From Streptomyces cinnamoneus (lineage in GTDB: Bacteria; Actinomycetota; Actinomycetes; Streptomycetales; Streptomycetaceae), in assembly GCF_014650495.1 (NCBI RefSeq), contig NZ_BMVB01000030.1:1-55184 (forward strand): a DNA stretch of 55,184 nt, read 5' to 3'. The position numbers and the translations under genes were made by a program. Positions 1 to 7,303 of this stretch are shown piece after piece. Within the stretch, counting starts at the first letter, position 1. The number at the start of each line of letters is the position of its first letter. Below the pieces are notes generated by a model. The model was given only the letters and a program-made list of their open reading frames with translations. It did not search any database and was not told the origin of the DNA.

Positions 1-77
1 CGCGAGCCACTACCAGGCCATAGTCACCCTCGCCTGCCTACGGCTATGGCTGCCCTGACTTTGCGGACACGCCCTAG
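1..77 (+). mobile_element. 3' end of an IS (probable IS5 family), transposase C-terminus and terminal repeat
   Basis: Positions 2-58 encode an open C-terminal tail, HYQAIVTLACLRLWLP followed by TGA, whose style fits the end of IS5-type DDE transposases. Six bases after the stop comes CGGACACGCCCTAG (64-77). The same 14 bases occur in inverted orientation at the other edge of the window (55110-55123), again at the end of a transposase-like reading frame, so I read it as a terminal inverted-repeat tip with a CTAG target. The element enters from outside the window and only its right end is visible. The family assignment rests on residue style and the CTAG tip, not on a search. Confidence 0.6.
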
Positions 78-160
78 CGGGCGTTTCGGCCCCGGCGTCA
101 CCCACCCTGCGCGCCCAGTTCCTGCCGCCGCGGCACCGGAACCATCCGTTGGAACCGCCC

Positions 161-189
161 GGTGGGGGCACCACACCGATGCCCCCACC
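161..189 (-). terminator. Terminator hairpin behind the lanthipeptide precursor gene
   Basis: Perfect 10-bp stem GGTGGGGGCA (161-170) / TGCCCCCACC (180-189) with a 9-base loop, beginning 11 bases after the stop codon of the minus-strand precursor gene. It has no U-tract, as is common in Streptomyces. It suggests the peptide gene is transcribed alone or is separated from anything downstream by an attenuator, as is known for ramS/amfS-type operons. Confidence 0.6.
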
Positions 190-199
190 CCCTGTGCAG

Positions 200-319
200 C
201 TAGTCCTCGTCGTGGCAGAGCAACAGGCTTATGTCACTGTTGCCGATGCTGGCACCGAACGTCAGCCGGGCCTCGTGTCCTTCCGCAAGGTTCATGACTT
301 GCAGGTCGAGGAGCACCAC
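200..319 (-). CDS. Class III lanthipeptide precursor, SapB/AmfS-like (39 aa)
   Basis: Short gene: GTG start at 319, TAG at 200. The peptide begins MVLLDLQVM, which matches the leader start MALLDLQ of SapB/AmfS-type precursors and the LxLQ leader motif recognised by class III LanKC synthetases. The core near residues 24-35 ends in SDISLLLC, i.e. Ser-x2-Ser-x3-Cys, the ring motif that gives lanthionine or labionin and nearly the same as SRASLLLC in SapB; the tail is HDED. The start is supported by SD GGAGGTGAT at 325-333, five bases upstream. Only one Ser/Ser/Cys ring motif is present, whereas SapB has two. No LanKC kinase/cyclase, ABC transporter or RamR-like regulator is visible: the gene lies between an IS end and an unrelated dehydrogenase, so modification must be in trans or the gene is a remnant. 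Function as a morphogen or other lanthipeptide is inferred. Confidence 0.78.
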   Translation of the reverse strand: MVLLDLQVMNLAEGHEARLTFGASIGNSDISLLLCHDED

Positions 320-333
320 CCCTCATCACCTCC

Positions 334-684
334 CTCCCTGCCGATTCGAGGCAGGCCGGGCTCGCAGGGGACAACGGCCGACCCCAAGCGCCGGTCCACC
401 CCACCTCATCGTCGCAATGAGCCATGGCCCCACACAGGCGCAAGCCCCCGGCGGCTAGCTCGCACCACCCCGCCGCAGCGCCCGACCGGCGCAAAACCGG
501 ATCACACACCAGCCCGTCCAAGGTGCGATCGCCATGGACGACACCGGCCCACCACCCATCCACGTTGCTGCGGCGGCCCACCCCGGGGGTGCGCTTTCGC
601 CCTGTCCACGGGCCGCCACGCCGATCCCGGCACGGTCGAGCGGGCCTCGGGCCCCGTGGCACGTCCCTCCGACCTACCGCTGAC
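334..684. other. About 350 bp without a supported gene
   Basis: Lies between the lanthipeptide precursor SD and the 3' end of the dehydrogenase gene. Open frames exist on both strands but are GC-driven, with Arg/Pro/Gly-rich translations and no recognisable domain. The precursor promoter must lie here, but I see no clear -35/-10 pair. No kinase or cyclase remnant was recognised. Confidence 0.5.
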
Positions 685-1545
685 CTACCGCCGCAGCAGC
701 GCGAGCATGCCCGCCGTGTCGTCCAGGCCGTCGCCGGTGCCCTGGGCGAGGCGGCGTTCCATCAAGCGGAAGTACGGCAGGACCAGTTCGGCGCTGACCC
801 CCTGGTCCTGGGCCGTGCGCAGGAGGGTCGCGGTGCCCGCCACCTGCATGGCGAGGTTGGAGTCGGCGCCGGCCGAAGCGCCCGCCGCGTGGGCTGCGGT
901 CATGGCGCCGAGCCACTCGGTGAGCAGCGGGGTGAAGGCGGCGCGGTCGATGCCTTCTCCCTCGACCAGGGCGGTGGCCTGCATCATCCCGGCGAAGAGG
1001 CCGTACATGCCGCACAGCAGTGCCACGTCGTGCAGGGCCGCGTAACCCGCGTCCGTGCCCACGAAGCGCGCGCCCGCCGGGACCTCCAGGGTCGCGCGGT
1101 GGGCGTCGTACAGCTCGCGGGAGCCGCTGTAGAGGACGTACGCGCCGGATCCGGCGGCCCCGATCATCGGCGGGACGGCCATGATCCCGCCGTCCAGGAA
1201 CCGGGCCCCGCGGGCGCCGGCCCATGCCGCCCGTTCCCGGGCCGCCGCCGGGGTGCCGGTGGTCAGGTCGATCACGTCCTTGCCGGTGAGGTCGACGCCG
1301 TCCAGGACGGCGTCGACCGTGGCGCCGTCGAGCAGGCACAGCACGACCAGGTCGGCCGCGGCGACGGCCTCGGCGGGGCTCGCGGCGGTCCCGGCGCCTT
1401 CGGCGGCTAGGGCCTCGGCCTTGGCGGGGGTGCGGTTCCAGACGGTCAGGGGCCGGCCGGCGGCCAGCCAGGCGCGGGCGAGGGCGGTGCCCATGGCTCC
1501 GAGTCCGAGGAGGGCGATGCGGGTGTTCTTGTGCGCGTTCGTCAT
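685..1545 (-). CDS. NAD(P)-binding beta-hydroxyacid dehydrogenase / imine reductase-like protein
   Basis: 286 aa. The N-terminal Rossmann fold has GLGAMGTALA (residues about 14-23) and NRTPAK after strand 2, a pattern that favours NADPH. The C-terminal helical domain matches the 6-phosphogluconate dehydrogenase / imine reductase superfamily in length and layout, including ALHDVALL in the helix that carries the proton-donor Asp or Tyr of imine reductases; Asp is present here. It is predicted to reduce an imine or hydroxyacid-type substrate in the cytoplasm, but the substrate cannot be read from sequence. It is divergently transcribed from an HxlR-type regulator with a dyad operator between them, the usual arrangement for a regulator controlling a neighbouring oxidoreductase. 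Confidence 0.8.
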   Translation of the reverse strand: MTNAHKNTRIALLGLGAMGTALARAWLAAGRPLTVWNRTPAKAEALAAEGAGTAASPAEAVAAADLVVLCLLDGATVDAVLDGVDLTGKDVIDLTTGTPAAARERAAWAGARGARFLDGGIMAVPPMIGAAGSGAYVLYSGSRELYDAHRATLEVPAGARFVGTDAGYAALHDVALLCGMYGLFAGMMQATALVEGEGIDRAAFTPLLTEWLGAMTAAHAAGASAGADSNLAMQVAGTATLLRTAQDQGVSAELVLPYFRLMERRLAQGTGDGLDDTAGMLALLRR

Positions 1546-1578
1546 GCCCTTAGCCTTGGGCGGGACCGATAGTTGATC

Positions 1579-1604
1579 AAGTACGCACTTCGAGGTGGGT
1601 ACTT
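1579..1604. promoter_or_regulatory. Dyad operator in the dehydrogenase/HxlR divergent region
   Basis: AAGTACGCAC (1579-1588), 6-base spacer, GTGGGTACTT (1595-1604): the arms are reverse complements at 9 of 10 positions and carry GTAC half-sites, as seen for several HxlR-family operators. It lies 34 bp upstream of the dehydrogenase start and 42 bp upstream of the regulator start. Binding by the adjacent HxlR protein is inferred. Confidence 0.65.
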
Positions 1605-1645
1605 ACCCCGGGGTGAGCGTGCTGGTCAGAGGGGGAGGAGCGAGG

Positions 1646-1981
1646 ATGGCGACGAGCGGCAGGCCCGGCGCGGCCCACTGCGGGATCGACGCGGCGATGG
1701 AGGTCGTCGGCGGCAAGTGGAAGGTGCTCATCCTGTGGGTCCTGGAGCAGGGGCCCCACCGGTTCGGCGAGCTGCGCCGTCTGATTCCCGGCGTCACCGA
1801 GAAGGTCCTGGCCGCGCAGCTGCGCGAGCTGGAGGCCGACGGCATTGTCCACCGCGAGGTCTACGACGAGGTGCCGCCGCGCGTCGAGTACTCCCTGACG
1901 CCGATCGGCTGCGAACTCGGCGAAGCACTCGCCCCGCTGGGGGCCTGGGGCGCCAAGCACCTGGTCCCCGGCGGGGCGTGA
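1646..1981 (+). CDS. HxlR-family transcriptional regulator
   Basis: 111 aa, winged helix-turn-helix. It begins with HCGIDAAMEVVGGKWK and continues through the HFGELRR-like helix (HRFGELRRLIPG), recognition helix and wing typical of HxlR/YodB regulators. One Cys lies near the N-terminus (residue 11), the position used for redox or electrophile sensing in YodB-like members; whether it senses here is unknown. I chose ATG 1646 because gggggaggagcgagg lies just upstream; an in-frame GTG farther upstream would place the operator inside the gene. Divergent from the imine-reductase-like gene, which it likely represses together with itself. Confidence 0.85.
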   Translation: MATSGRPGAAHCGIDAAMEVVGGKWKVLILWVLEQGPHRFGELRRLIPGVTEKVLAAQLRELEADGIVHREVYDEVPPRVEYSLTPIGCELGEALAPLGAWGAKHLVPGGA

Positions 1982-1991
1982 CCGGAAGCGG

Positions 1992-2087
1992 CGAGTACGG
2001 ACGCGGCGAGTACGGACTCGGGCCGGTACGGACTCAGGCCGGTACGGACTCGGGCCGGCACGGACTCGGGCCGGTGCGGATGCGGGG
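1992..2087. repeat. 16-bp tandem repeat downstream of the HxlR gene
   Basis: Four near-perfect copies of GGACTCGGGCCGGTAC (2014-2029, 2030-2045, 2046-2061, 2062-2077), flanked by degenerate copies on both sides. It fills the space between the convergent 3' ends of the HxlR gene and a secreted-protein gene. It likely arose by slippage, and its copy number may vary between strains. Confidence 0.8.
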
Positions 2088-2125
2088 GCATTGGTTGCTG
2101 TCCCCGCATCCGCAGGAGGCGGGGG

Positions 2126-2737
2126 TCAGCCGCAGATCGGGTTGACGACCTGATCGTCGACGTTCACCGCGTATCCGTCACAGCCACCACGGATGTTGGA
2201 GAAGTGGTACTGCAGGTGCGGCTTCGCCACGAGGGGCTTGACCAGCGACACGTACTGGTAGGCGTCGCCGTGCCCGGCCCGCTTGAGGATGTCGTACGCC
2301 TGGGCGGGGCTCAGGTACGTCGGCCCGTCGATGGCCGCGACCCCTCCCCACGGCGCCCGGTAGGTGGTCAGCGGACCCACCTCGCCGTTCAGAGTCGCTT
2401 TGACCTGCACCGACTTGACGGCCGACTGGCGGTCGGCAGTGTTGAAGACGAACCGCCAGTCCGTGACCTTCGAGACGTCCTGGGTCCTGCCACCGGGTGC
2501 GCTGCCGTCCGCCAGCATGAGCTTGGCGTTCGGGTACTCCAGGTGCACCCGCAGGGTGACCAGCTCGGTCAACTGCTGCAGGGAGAGCTGCGCGACGCCC
2601 TGCGCGACGTGCGCCGCCGGGCCGGCCGCGACGGGCACGACGGGCACGGCCGCCTGCGCCGCGCCGGCGCCGAGCATGCCCGTCGCGACGAACGCGCAGG
2701 CTGCGACCGGGGCTACGAGTCTCGCCTTGAGTTTCAT
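2126..2737 (-). CDS. Secreted protein of unknown function
   Basis: 203 aa starting MKLKARLVAPVAACAF, a classical signal peptide (basic n-region, hydrophobic core, AQA-like cleavage near residue 31). The mature part has no domain I recognise. It carries a conserved-looking C-terminus with two cysteines (GGCDGY and NPICG at the very end) that may form a disulfide. Start chosen at ATG 2737, preceded by acggagtggc; a longer frame to 2842 has an Arg-rich, non-signal-like extension. A second small secreted protein lies directly upstream on the same strand with 124 bp between them, so the two may be related in regulation. Confidence 0.7.
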   Translation of the reverse strand: MKLKARLVAPVAACAFVATGMLGAGAAQAAVPVVPVAAGPAAHVAQGVAQLSLQQLTELVTLRVHLEYPNAKLMLADGSAPGGRTQDVSKVTDWRFVFNTADRQSAVKSVQVKATLNGEVGPLTTYRAPWGGVAAIDGPTYLSPAQAYDILKRAGHGDAYQYVSLVKPLVAKPHLQYHFSNIRGGCDGYAVNVDDQVVNPICG

Positions 2738-2861
2738 GCCACTCCGTTTCGTGGAGATGCGTACTCGGGCGGATCGGCCCGCGCCACGGCGCGGGCACGA
2801 CGGCGAGCCTCGTCGATGCGGAATGTCCGGGCAAGCGGTCATTCGGCCACGGACCGCGCGG

Positions 2862-3230
2862 TCAGTAGCGGACGGTCTGCCAGTCGCTGTCGTCGTTCAC
2901 GCGACGGATGTTGGGGTGCAGGATGGTGATCAATCCGCGGCCCGCCTCGTCACAGTGCCTGTTGCCGAAGAGCTTGACGTCGACAACGCCCTTCCACCAG
3001 TGTCCGCGCACGTACGTGTCGGCCGTCGGCGTCTGCCAGCACAGGCCGACGTTCTGGCCGTTCTGGTTCGATCCGTAGATCCAGATCGATGCCACCTTCT
3101 TCCTGGTGTCCTTGAAATGGATCTGCTGTCCGTTCTGCCCGGCGACGGCCGTACCGGTCGTGGACAGGACACCGGCGGCGGCGATGCCGAGAGCGGCCAC
3201 GCCGAGGGCGGTGGAGCGCACGATGCGCAT
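2862..3230 (-). CDS. Small secreted protein of unknown function
   Basis: 122 aa. Signal peptide MRIVRSTALGVAALG with cleavage around TAVAG (residue about 30). The mature part has many aromatic residues (WIYGSN, CWQTP, HWWKG) and two Cys (GLCWQ, NRHCDE), suggesting a compact disulfide-bonded extracellular domain. No family recognised. The gene is followed by another signal-peptide protein on the same strand. The upstream region contains TTGACC about 95 bp before the start, but I cannot assign a promoter with confidence. Confidence 0.7.
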   Translation of the reverse strand: MRIVRSTALGVAALGIAAAGVLSTTGTAVAGQNGQQIHFKDTRKKVASIWIYGSNQNGQNVGLCWQTPTADTYVRGHWWKGVVDVKLFGNRHCDEAGRGLITILHPNIRRVNDDSDWQTVRY

Positions 3231-3352
3231 GATGGGGTTTCTCCCTTGTGAGCCGAGTGGTCGGTGGGCGCCCGACGGTGATCATTTCGGCTCGCCCGTC
3301 CACCGGGAAGATCGTTTCTGGTCAACGCCCTGGCCGCCGCGCTTCCGGGCCG

Positions 3353-3392
3353 CCGGGCCTCCGGGCCTCCGGGCCTCCGGGCCTCCGGGCCG
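3353..3392. repeat. 8-bp tandem repeat (CCGGGCCT x5)
   Basis: Four perfect CCGGGCCT units followed by CCGGGCCG, in the divergent region between the small secreted protein (minus) and the AbiEii-associated gene (plus), 26 bp before the latter's GTG. A slippage-prone microsatellite in a promoter region. Confidence 0.85.
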
Positions 3393-3417
3393 TCGACACG
3401 GCTGACATCATCTGCCG

Positions 3418-4104
3418 GTGACATCCAGCCCCCCGGCCCGTACCGCCACCGTCCCCGCCCCCGCCCCCGCCCCCGCCTTCAGCGGTGACTTCGAAGCCCA
3501 CATCACCGTCCCGGCCGGTGACGCCCCGCTCGCCGAGCGGTACGCCGCGGCGTGCGGTGCGAAGTTCACGCACATCCTGCTCGACCGCGGGCGTACGCCC
3601 AGCCAGCCGATGGTCACGCTCCGCTCCTCCGGACCGCTGCCCGACGTCCGCGAGGCCGTCGACGGCGTCGTGCGCGGGCTGCAGGACGCGGGGGCCGAGG
3701 TGGTGCGGGTGAAGGTCGAGGCGGTGCCGTGGGCCCTCGGGGTGCCCGAGAGCGACGAGGCCGCCGCAGCGCTCGGGGAGAGCTACTACTTCGAGCACCA
3801 CCTCAAGCTGCTGCTCCCGCCCGGCGCCGACCTCACCGCGCTCGCCCGGCTCGCCTCCGCCCACACCGCCCACCTCTCGCGCAACGCCCGCCGGGTGCGG
3901 GCCGACGGGCGTGCCGAGCGGTTCGTGACGCAACGGTGCCGCGCGGTCGGCCGGCGGACCGCCGGGGTGCGGCTGGACGCGCTGGTGGCGGCCGTGGAGG
4001 ACGGCGGCCACGACATCATCTCCGCCGAGCGCGAGTTCGTCGTCCACGACAGCGACGGATCGCTCGACGCGGGCTGGATCACCGAGCAAGGGAGAGACGC
4101 ATGA
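3418..4104 (+). CDS. Uncharacterised partner of an AbiEii-like nucleotidyltransferase
   Basis: 228 aa from GTG 3418, after a Pro/Ala-rich N-terminal stretch of about 20 residues. No family recognised with confidence. Visible structure is an internal duplication: an FEAHITV...GD segment near residue 24 is echoed by FEHHLKLLLPPGAD near residue 124, each followed by an Ala/Leu-rich helix and a basic stretch (LLDRGRTPSQPMVTLR versus ADGRAERFVTQR). The His-containing strands recall 2H-type or CYTH-like folds only loosely. Its stop overlaps the next gene's start (ATGA at 4101-4104), so the two products are translationally coupled and probably work together. Confidence 0.65.
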   Translation: MTSSPPARTATVPAPAPAPAFSGDFEAHITVPAGDAPLAERYAAACGAKFTHILLDRGRTPSQPMVTLRSSGPLPDVREAVDGVVRGLQDAGAEVVRVKVEAVPWALGVPESDEAAAALGESYYFEHHLKLLLPPGADLTALARLASAHTAHLSRNARRVRADGRAERFVTQRCRAVGRRTAGVRLDALVAAVEDGGHDIISAEREFVVHDSDGSLDAGWITEQGRDA

Positions 4105-5462
4105 CGGCCACACCGTGGGAGCAGTTCGGCTACGGCCCCTGGGACGACACGGCGGTCGTCCCCCAGTCGCCGCCCGACGAGGCCACCCGCCTGGCCAAGG
4201 ACCTGCCGCCGACCCTGCTGCCGGTGGTCGGCGAGGGCGTCGTCCAGCGCGCGGCCTACGACCCTGCCGTCAATCACCACATGCGGGGCATGCGGCTCAC
4301 CGAGCCGCAGTTCGCGAGTGCCCGTACCGGCGAAGCGTGGCTCTCTGCCCGGCGCCGGGCCCTCGACCTCGCCCTCGCGGCCGTCGCCGGCTCCGGGTGG
4401 GCCGGCCATCTCGTGCTGCGCGGCAGCGTGCTGCTGAAGGCGTGGTACGGGGACGCCGCGCGCGAGCCCGGCGACCTGGACTTCGTGGTGGTGCCCTCCA
4501 CCTGGGCCCTGGAGGACGAACGCACCGACGCCCTGCTCGACGACATCGCACGCGCCGCCGAGGACCTCTCGCGTGCCGGGGGCGGCGTGCTCATCGACGC
4601 CTCGGGCGCGGTCAGCGGCGAGATCTGGACGTACGACCGGGTACCGGGCCGCCGTCTCGTGCTCCCCTGGACCGCACCGGCCGACGGGCCGGACGCCCTG
4701 CCCTCCGGCAGCGTCCAGCTGGACTTCGTCTTCAACGAAACCCTTCCCGCCCTGTCCGTGCGCACCGCAATCCCCCGCCACGACGGCGGCGAACCGGCCG
4801 TCCTCATGACCGCCGGCCCCGAGCTCTCCCTCGCCTGGAAGCTCCTGTGGCTGATGACGGACATGCACCCGGAGGCCAAGGACCTCTACGACGCGGTCCT
4901 CCTCGCCGAGAACTGCCGGCTCCCCTACGAGTTGCTGCGGCGCGTGCTCCTCACCTCGGAGGAGTACGGCGAGGGATCGGAGTTCCACCTCGTGCAGGTC
5001 CTGGCGGCGGCGTCCCAGGCCGACTGGCCCGAGTTCCGCAAGGACCATCCCGGCTTCCCCGTGCCGGAGGCCGCCTGCTTGACCCGCCTGGCCGTCGCCC
5101 TCGCCCCCGTCTTCCACCCCGCCGAGCAGGGGTTGTACGCACGGCTCGCCGTGGCCTTCGCCCCCATCACGGACATCCTCCGCGACGAGCACGGGAACGG
5201 GGGCATGGCGGCGGTCGAGGCGTGGTTCTGCGCCCGCCACGTGCACAGCGTCGAGGCGCTCGTCGCCGTGCGCGGGCTCCTCGGCGACGCGGAGTGCACG
5301 TGGCGCGCCGCCGCGGACCTCCTCGTCTCCTTCCGCTGCACGGACCGGCGCCCCCGCGGGAAGGACAGCGGCCCCTTCACGGGCGAGTGGTGCGGGGCGC
5401 CGCACCAGGTCGCCGCCTGGCTGGAGGCCGCCGAGGCGGACGAGGCCGCCGGTCCCTCCTGA
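4101..5462 (+). CDS. AbiEii/AbiGii-type nucleotidyltransferase-like protein
   Basis: 453 aa from ATG 4101, overlapping the previous stop. The N-terminal half carries HLVLRGSVLLKAWYG followed by PGDLDFVV, the G-S...DxD signature of DNA polymerase beta-type nucleotidyltransferases of the AbiEii group (normally GG[TS]AL...R.S.DLDF). The remainder is a long helical region without recognised motifs and is longer than typical AbiEii toxins (about 280-300 aa). AbiEii proteins transfer nucleotides to tRNA or related substrates and are toxins in type IV systems paired with AbiEi antitoxins. No AbiEi-like winged-helix antitoxin is present; the coupled upstream protein is unrelated. Toxin, tRNA-modifying or other nucleotidyltransfer activity is inference. 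Confidence 0.7.
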   Translation: MTATPWEQFGYGPWDDTAVVPQSPPDEATRLAKDLPPTLLPVVGEGVVQRAAYDPAVNHHMRGMRLTEPQFASARTGEAWLSARRRALDLALAAVAGSGWAGHLVLRGSVLLKAWYGDAAREPGDLDFVVVPSTWALEDERTDALLDDIARAAEDLSRAGGGVLIDASGAVSGEIWTYDRVPGRRLVLPWTAPADGPDALPSGSVQLDFVFNETLPALSVRTAIPRHDGGEPAVLMTAGPELSLAWKLLWLMTDMHPEAKDLYDAVLLAENCRLPYELLRRVLLTSEEYGEGSEFHLVQVLAAASQADWPEFRKDHPGFPVPEAACLTRLAVALAPVFHPAEQGLYARLAVAFAPITDILRDEHGNGGMAAVEAWFCARHVHSVEALVAVRGLLGDAECTWRAAADLLVSFRCTDRRPRGKDSGPFTGEWCGAPHQVAAWLEAAEADEAAGPS

Positions 5463-5504
5463 CCCCCGCCCCAGCGCCTGCCCCTGCCACCGCCACCGCC
5501 CCGC

Positions 5505-6074
5505 CTACCCCCCGCGCACCGCCCGGAAGCGGAAGCTGCCCTTCCCCACGGTGACCTCCGCCTCCCCGAACCCCGCGGCCCGCAGCCGTGCCGCCAGCGT
5601 CGCCGGCGGCACGGGCACGCACGTGTCGCCGAGGTGGATCAGCCGGAAGCTCCAGCTGCTCAGCGCGTCGCACCCGGCGAAGACCCCGCCCGGGCGCAGC
5701 ACCCGCCGCGCCTCGGCGAAGAGCACGTCCTGCAGCCGTGGCGAGGGCACGTGGTGCAGCATCGTGAAGCAGGCGACGGAGTCGAAGCGCCCGTCGGGCA
5801 GGGGCAGCGCGGCACCGTCGCCGTGCAGGACCTCGGCGCGGTCGCCGAACTCCCGGCGCAGGCCCGTCACGTACGACGCATCGGCCTCCACGACGCTCAA
5901 GTGCCGCACCCGTGGCAGCAGTACGCGCGTCGTGGCCCCGTAACCGGGCCCGATCTCCAGGGCGTCGGGCCCGAGGGACACGTCCTCCAGGGCCCAGGGC
6001 AGCAGCTGTTCCTCGACCGCCCGGGCCCACTTCCGGGAACTGCACAGACGTCGGTGGATGAGATTCATCGGCAT
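5505..6074 (-). CDS. Class I SAM-dependent methyltransferase
   Basis: 189 aa. Motif I is ALEIGPGYGATT (about residues 39-50), the acidic end of strand 2 is VVEAD, motif II is the HGDGAALPLPDGRFDSV segment, and then comes LHHVPSPRLQ and RVLRPGGVF, i.e. the Methyltransf_11 layout. The N-terminal stretch MNLIHRRLCSSRKWA resembles small-molecule methyltransferases rather than rRNA enzymes. Divergent from an AraC-family regulator with 55 bp between the starts, so the regulator may control it. Substrate unknown. Confidence 0.85.
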   Translation of the reverse strand: MPMNLIHRRLCSSRKWARAVEEQLLPWALEDVSLGPDALEIGPGYGATTRVLLPRVRHLSVVEADASYVTGLRREFGDRAEVLHGDGAALPLPDGRFDSVACFTMLHHVPSPRLQDVLFAEARRVLRPGGVFAGCDALSSWSFRLIHLGDTCVPVPPATLAARLRAAGFGEAEVTVGKGSFRFRAVRGG

Positions 6075-6129
6075 ACGGCGAGGCTAGGAACCGGGCGTGG
6101 ATGTCGTATACGGGCCAGGAGGCCAACCC

Positions 6130-7008
6130 ATGTCGCGAGACGGACACCCGACGCCCGGCGAGGACGCCCCGAACGCCCCGCACACCCCGCACGCCCCGCA
6201 ACCCGTGACGGGCGCCGCCCACGTCGTCGCCCCCGCCGGCAGCGCCATCGCCGTCGGCACCTTCGCGCTCGCCGACGACGAGTGGTTCGACGAGCACGAG
6301 CACGGCTTCCACCAGCTCGCCTGGGCCCCGCACGGCGTGCTGGCCGTGCGGGCCGCCGGCCGCACGTGGGTCCTGCCCTCGACCGTCGCCCTGTGGATCC
6401 CTGCAGGCACCCCGCACGCCACCGGCGCGACCTGCGCCGCCCTGATGCGCAGCCTCTACTTCCGGCCGGAGCAGTGCCCGCACACGTGGCCGGCGCCGTG
6501 CGTCGTGCCGGTGCCGGGGCTGTTGCGCGAGCTCATCGGCCACCTCTCGCAGGACCTCGCACAGGGCGGTCCCGATGCCGCTGCTCGCCGGCGCGCCGAG
6601 GCGGTCGTCCTCGACCAGCTCCGTCCCGTGTCCGTGACGACCGTCCGGGCCCCGCTGCCCGCCGACGCCCGGGCCCGCCGCGTGGCGGAGGCCCTGCGCG
6701 CCGACCCGGCGGACGGGCGGACGCTCGCGCAGTGGGGCGCGGTGGTGGGCGCGAGCGCCCGCACGCTGGCGCGTGCGTTCGCGGCCGGTACGGGCATGTC
6801 CTTCGCGCGGTGGCGCACCCAGCTGCGACTGGAGGCGGCGATGCCGCTGCTGGCCGGAGGCGCGACGGTCTCGGCCGTGGCCCGGCGGGTGGGTTACGGC
6901 TCGCCGAGCGCGTTCGTGGCGGCGTTCCGGCGGGGGGTCGGGGTGCCGCCGGGCGCGTACTTCACGCCTGCTCCCCGGCGGGGGTCCGGGGGGCCACCGG
7001 GCGCGTAG
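6130..7008 (+). CDS. AraC-family transcriptional regulator
   Basis: 292 aa. The N-terminal half is an AraC-type cupin (GFHQLAWAPHGVLAV, WIPAGTPHATG). The C-terminal half has two helix-turn-helix motifs (TLAQWGAVVGASARTLAR and VSAVARRVGYGSPSAFVAAF) ending in the canonical GVPPGAY. ATG 6130 is chosen because AGGAGG lies seven bases upstream; an earlier in-frame ATG at 6097 lacks an SD. The last about 25 codons belong to the first unit of a 90-bp tandem repeat that continues past the stop, so the C-terminal tail may be a repeat-generated extension. Probably regulates the divergent methyltransferase. Confidence 0.88.
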   Translation: MSRDGHPTPGEDAPNAPHTPHAPQPVTGAAHVVAPAGSAIAVGTFALADDEWFDEHEHGFHQLAWAPHGVLAVRAAGRTWVLPSTVALWIPAGTPHATGATCAALMRSLYFRPEQCPHTWPAPCVVPVPGLLRELIGHLSQDLAQGGPDAAARRRAEAVVLDQLRPVSVTTVRAPLPADARARRVAEALRADPADGRTLAQWGAVVGASARTLARAFAAGTGMSFARWRTQLRLEAAMPLLAGGATVSAVARRVGYGSPSAFVAAFRRGVGVPPGAYFTPAPRRGSGGPPGA

Positions 7009-7303
7009 CCCACGTCCGCCCGGGGGGTCGGGGTACCGCCGGGCACCTACTGCACACCTGCTCCCCGACGGGCGGCCCGGGGGCCACCGGGCGCGTAGCC
7101 CACGTCCGCCCGGGGGTCGGGGTGCCGCCGGGCACCTACTGCACACCTGCTCCCCGACGGGAGGTCAGGGTGCCTCCCGGCGCGTAGTCCACGTCCGCCC
7201 GGGGGGGCGGGGTGCCTCCAGGCACCCACTTCACGCCCGCTCCCCGGCGGCAAGCCGAGGCCCCGCCACCCACCTACCTCACGCCCGCCTCCCGGCGGAG
7301 GGG
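6931..7303. repeat. 90-bp tandem repeat amplified from the 3' end of the AraC gene
   Basis: Unit starts at 6931, 7021, 7111 and 7200 (periods 90, 90 and 89). Unit 1 encodes the last codons of the AraC protein, its TAG stop and 10-20 bp of 3' sequence; units 2 and 3 repeat this, including the GCGCGTAG stop region, and unit 4 decays into the convergent DUF2786 gene. Units share CACCTGCTCCCCG, GGCGCGTAG and CCACGTCCGCCC blocks. It fills the convergent intergenic space. Likely a slippage or unequal crossover product; it would give repeated mRNA tails for the regulator. Confidence 0.85.

Noticed and set aside
234..662. 142-codon minus-strand frame covering the lanthipeptide region
   Set aside because: Arg/Pro/Gly-rich translation without domain; it overlaps the precursor gene in another frame, and the precursor has the SD and family motifs.
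3552..4100. Upstream extension of the nucleotidyltransferase frame
   Set aside because: It is the out-of-frame shadow of the preceding gene, Arg-rich without domains; ATG 4101 with overlap coupling is the natural start.
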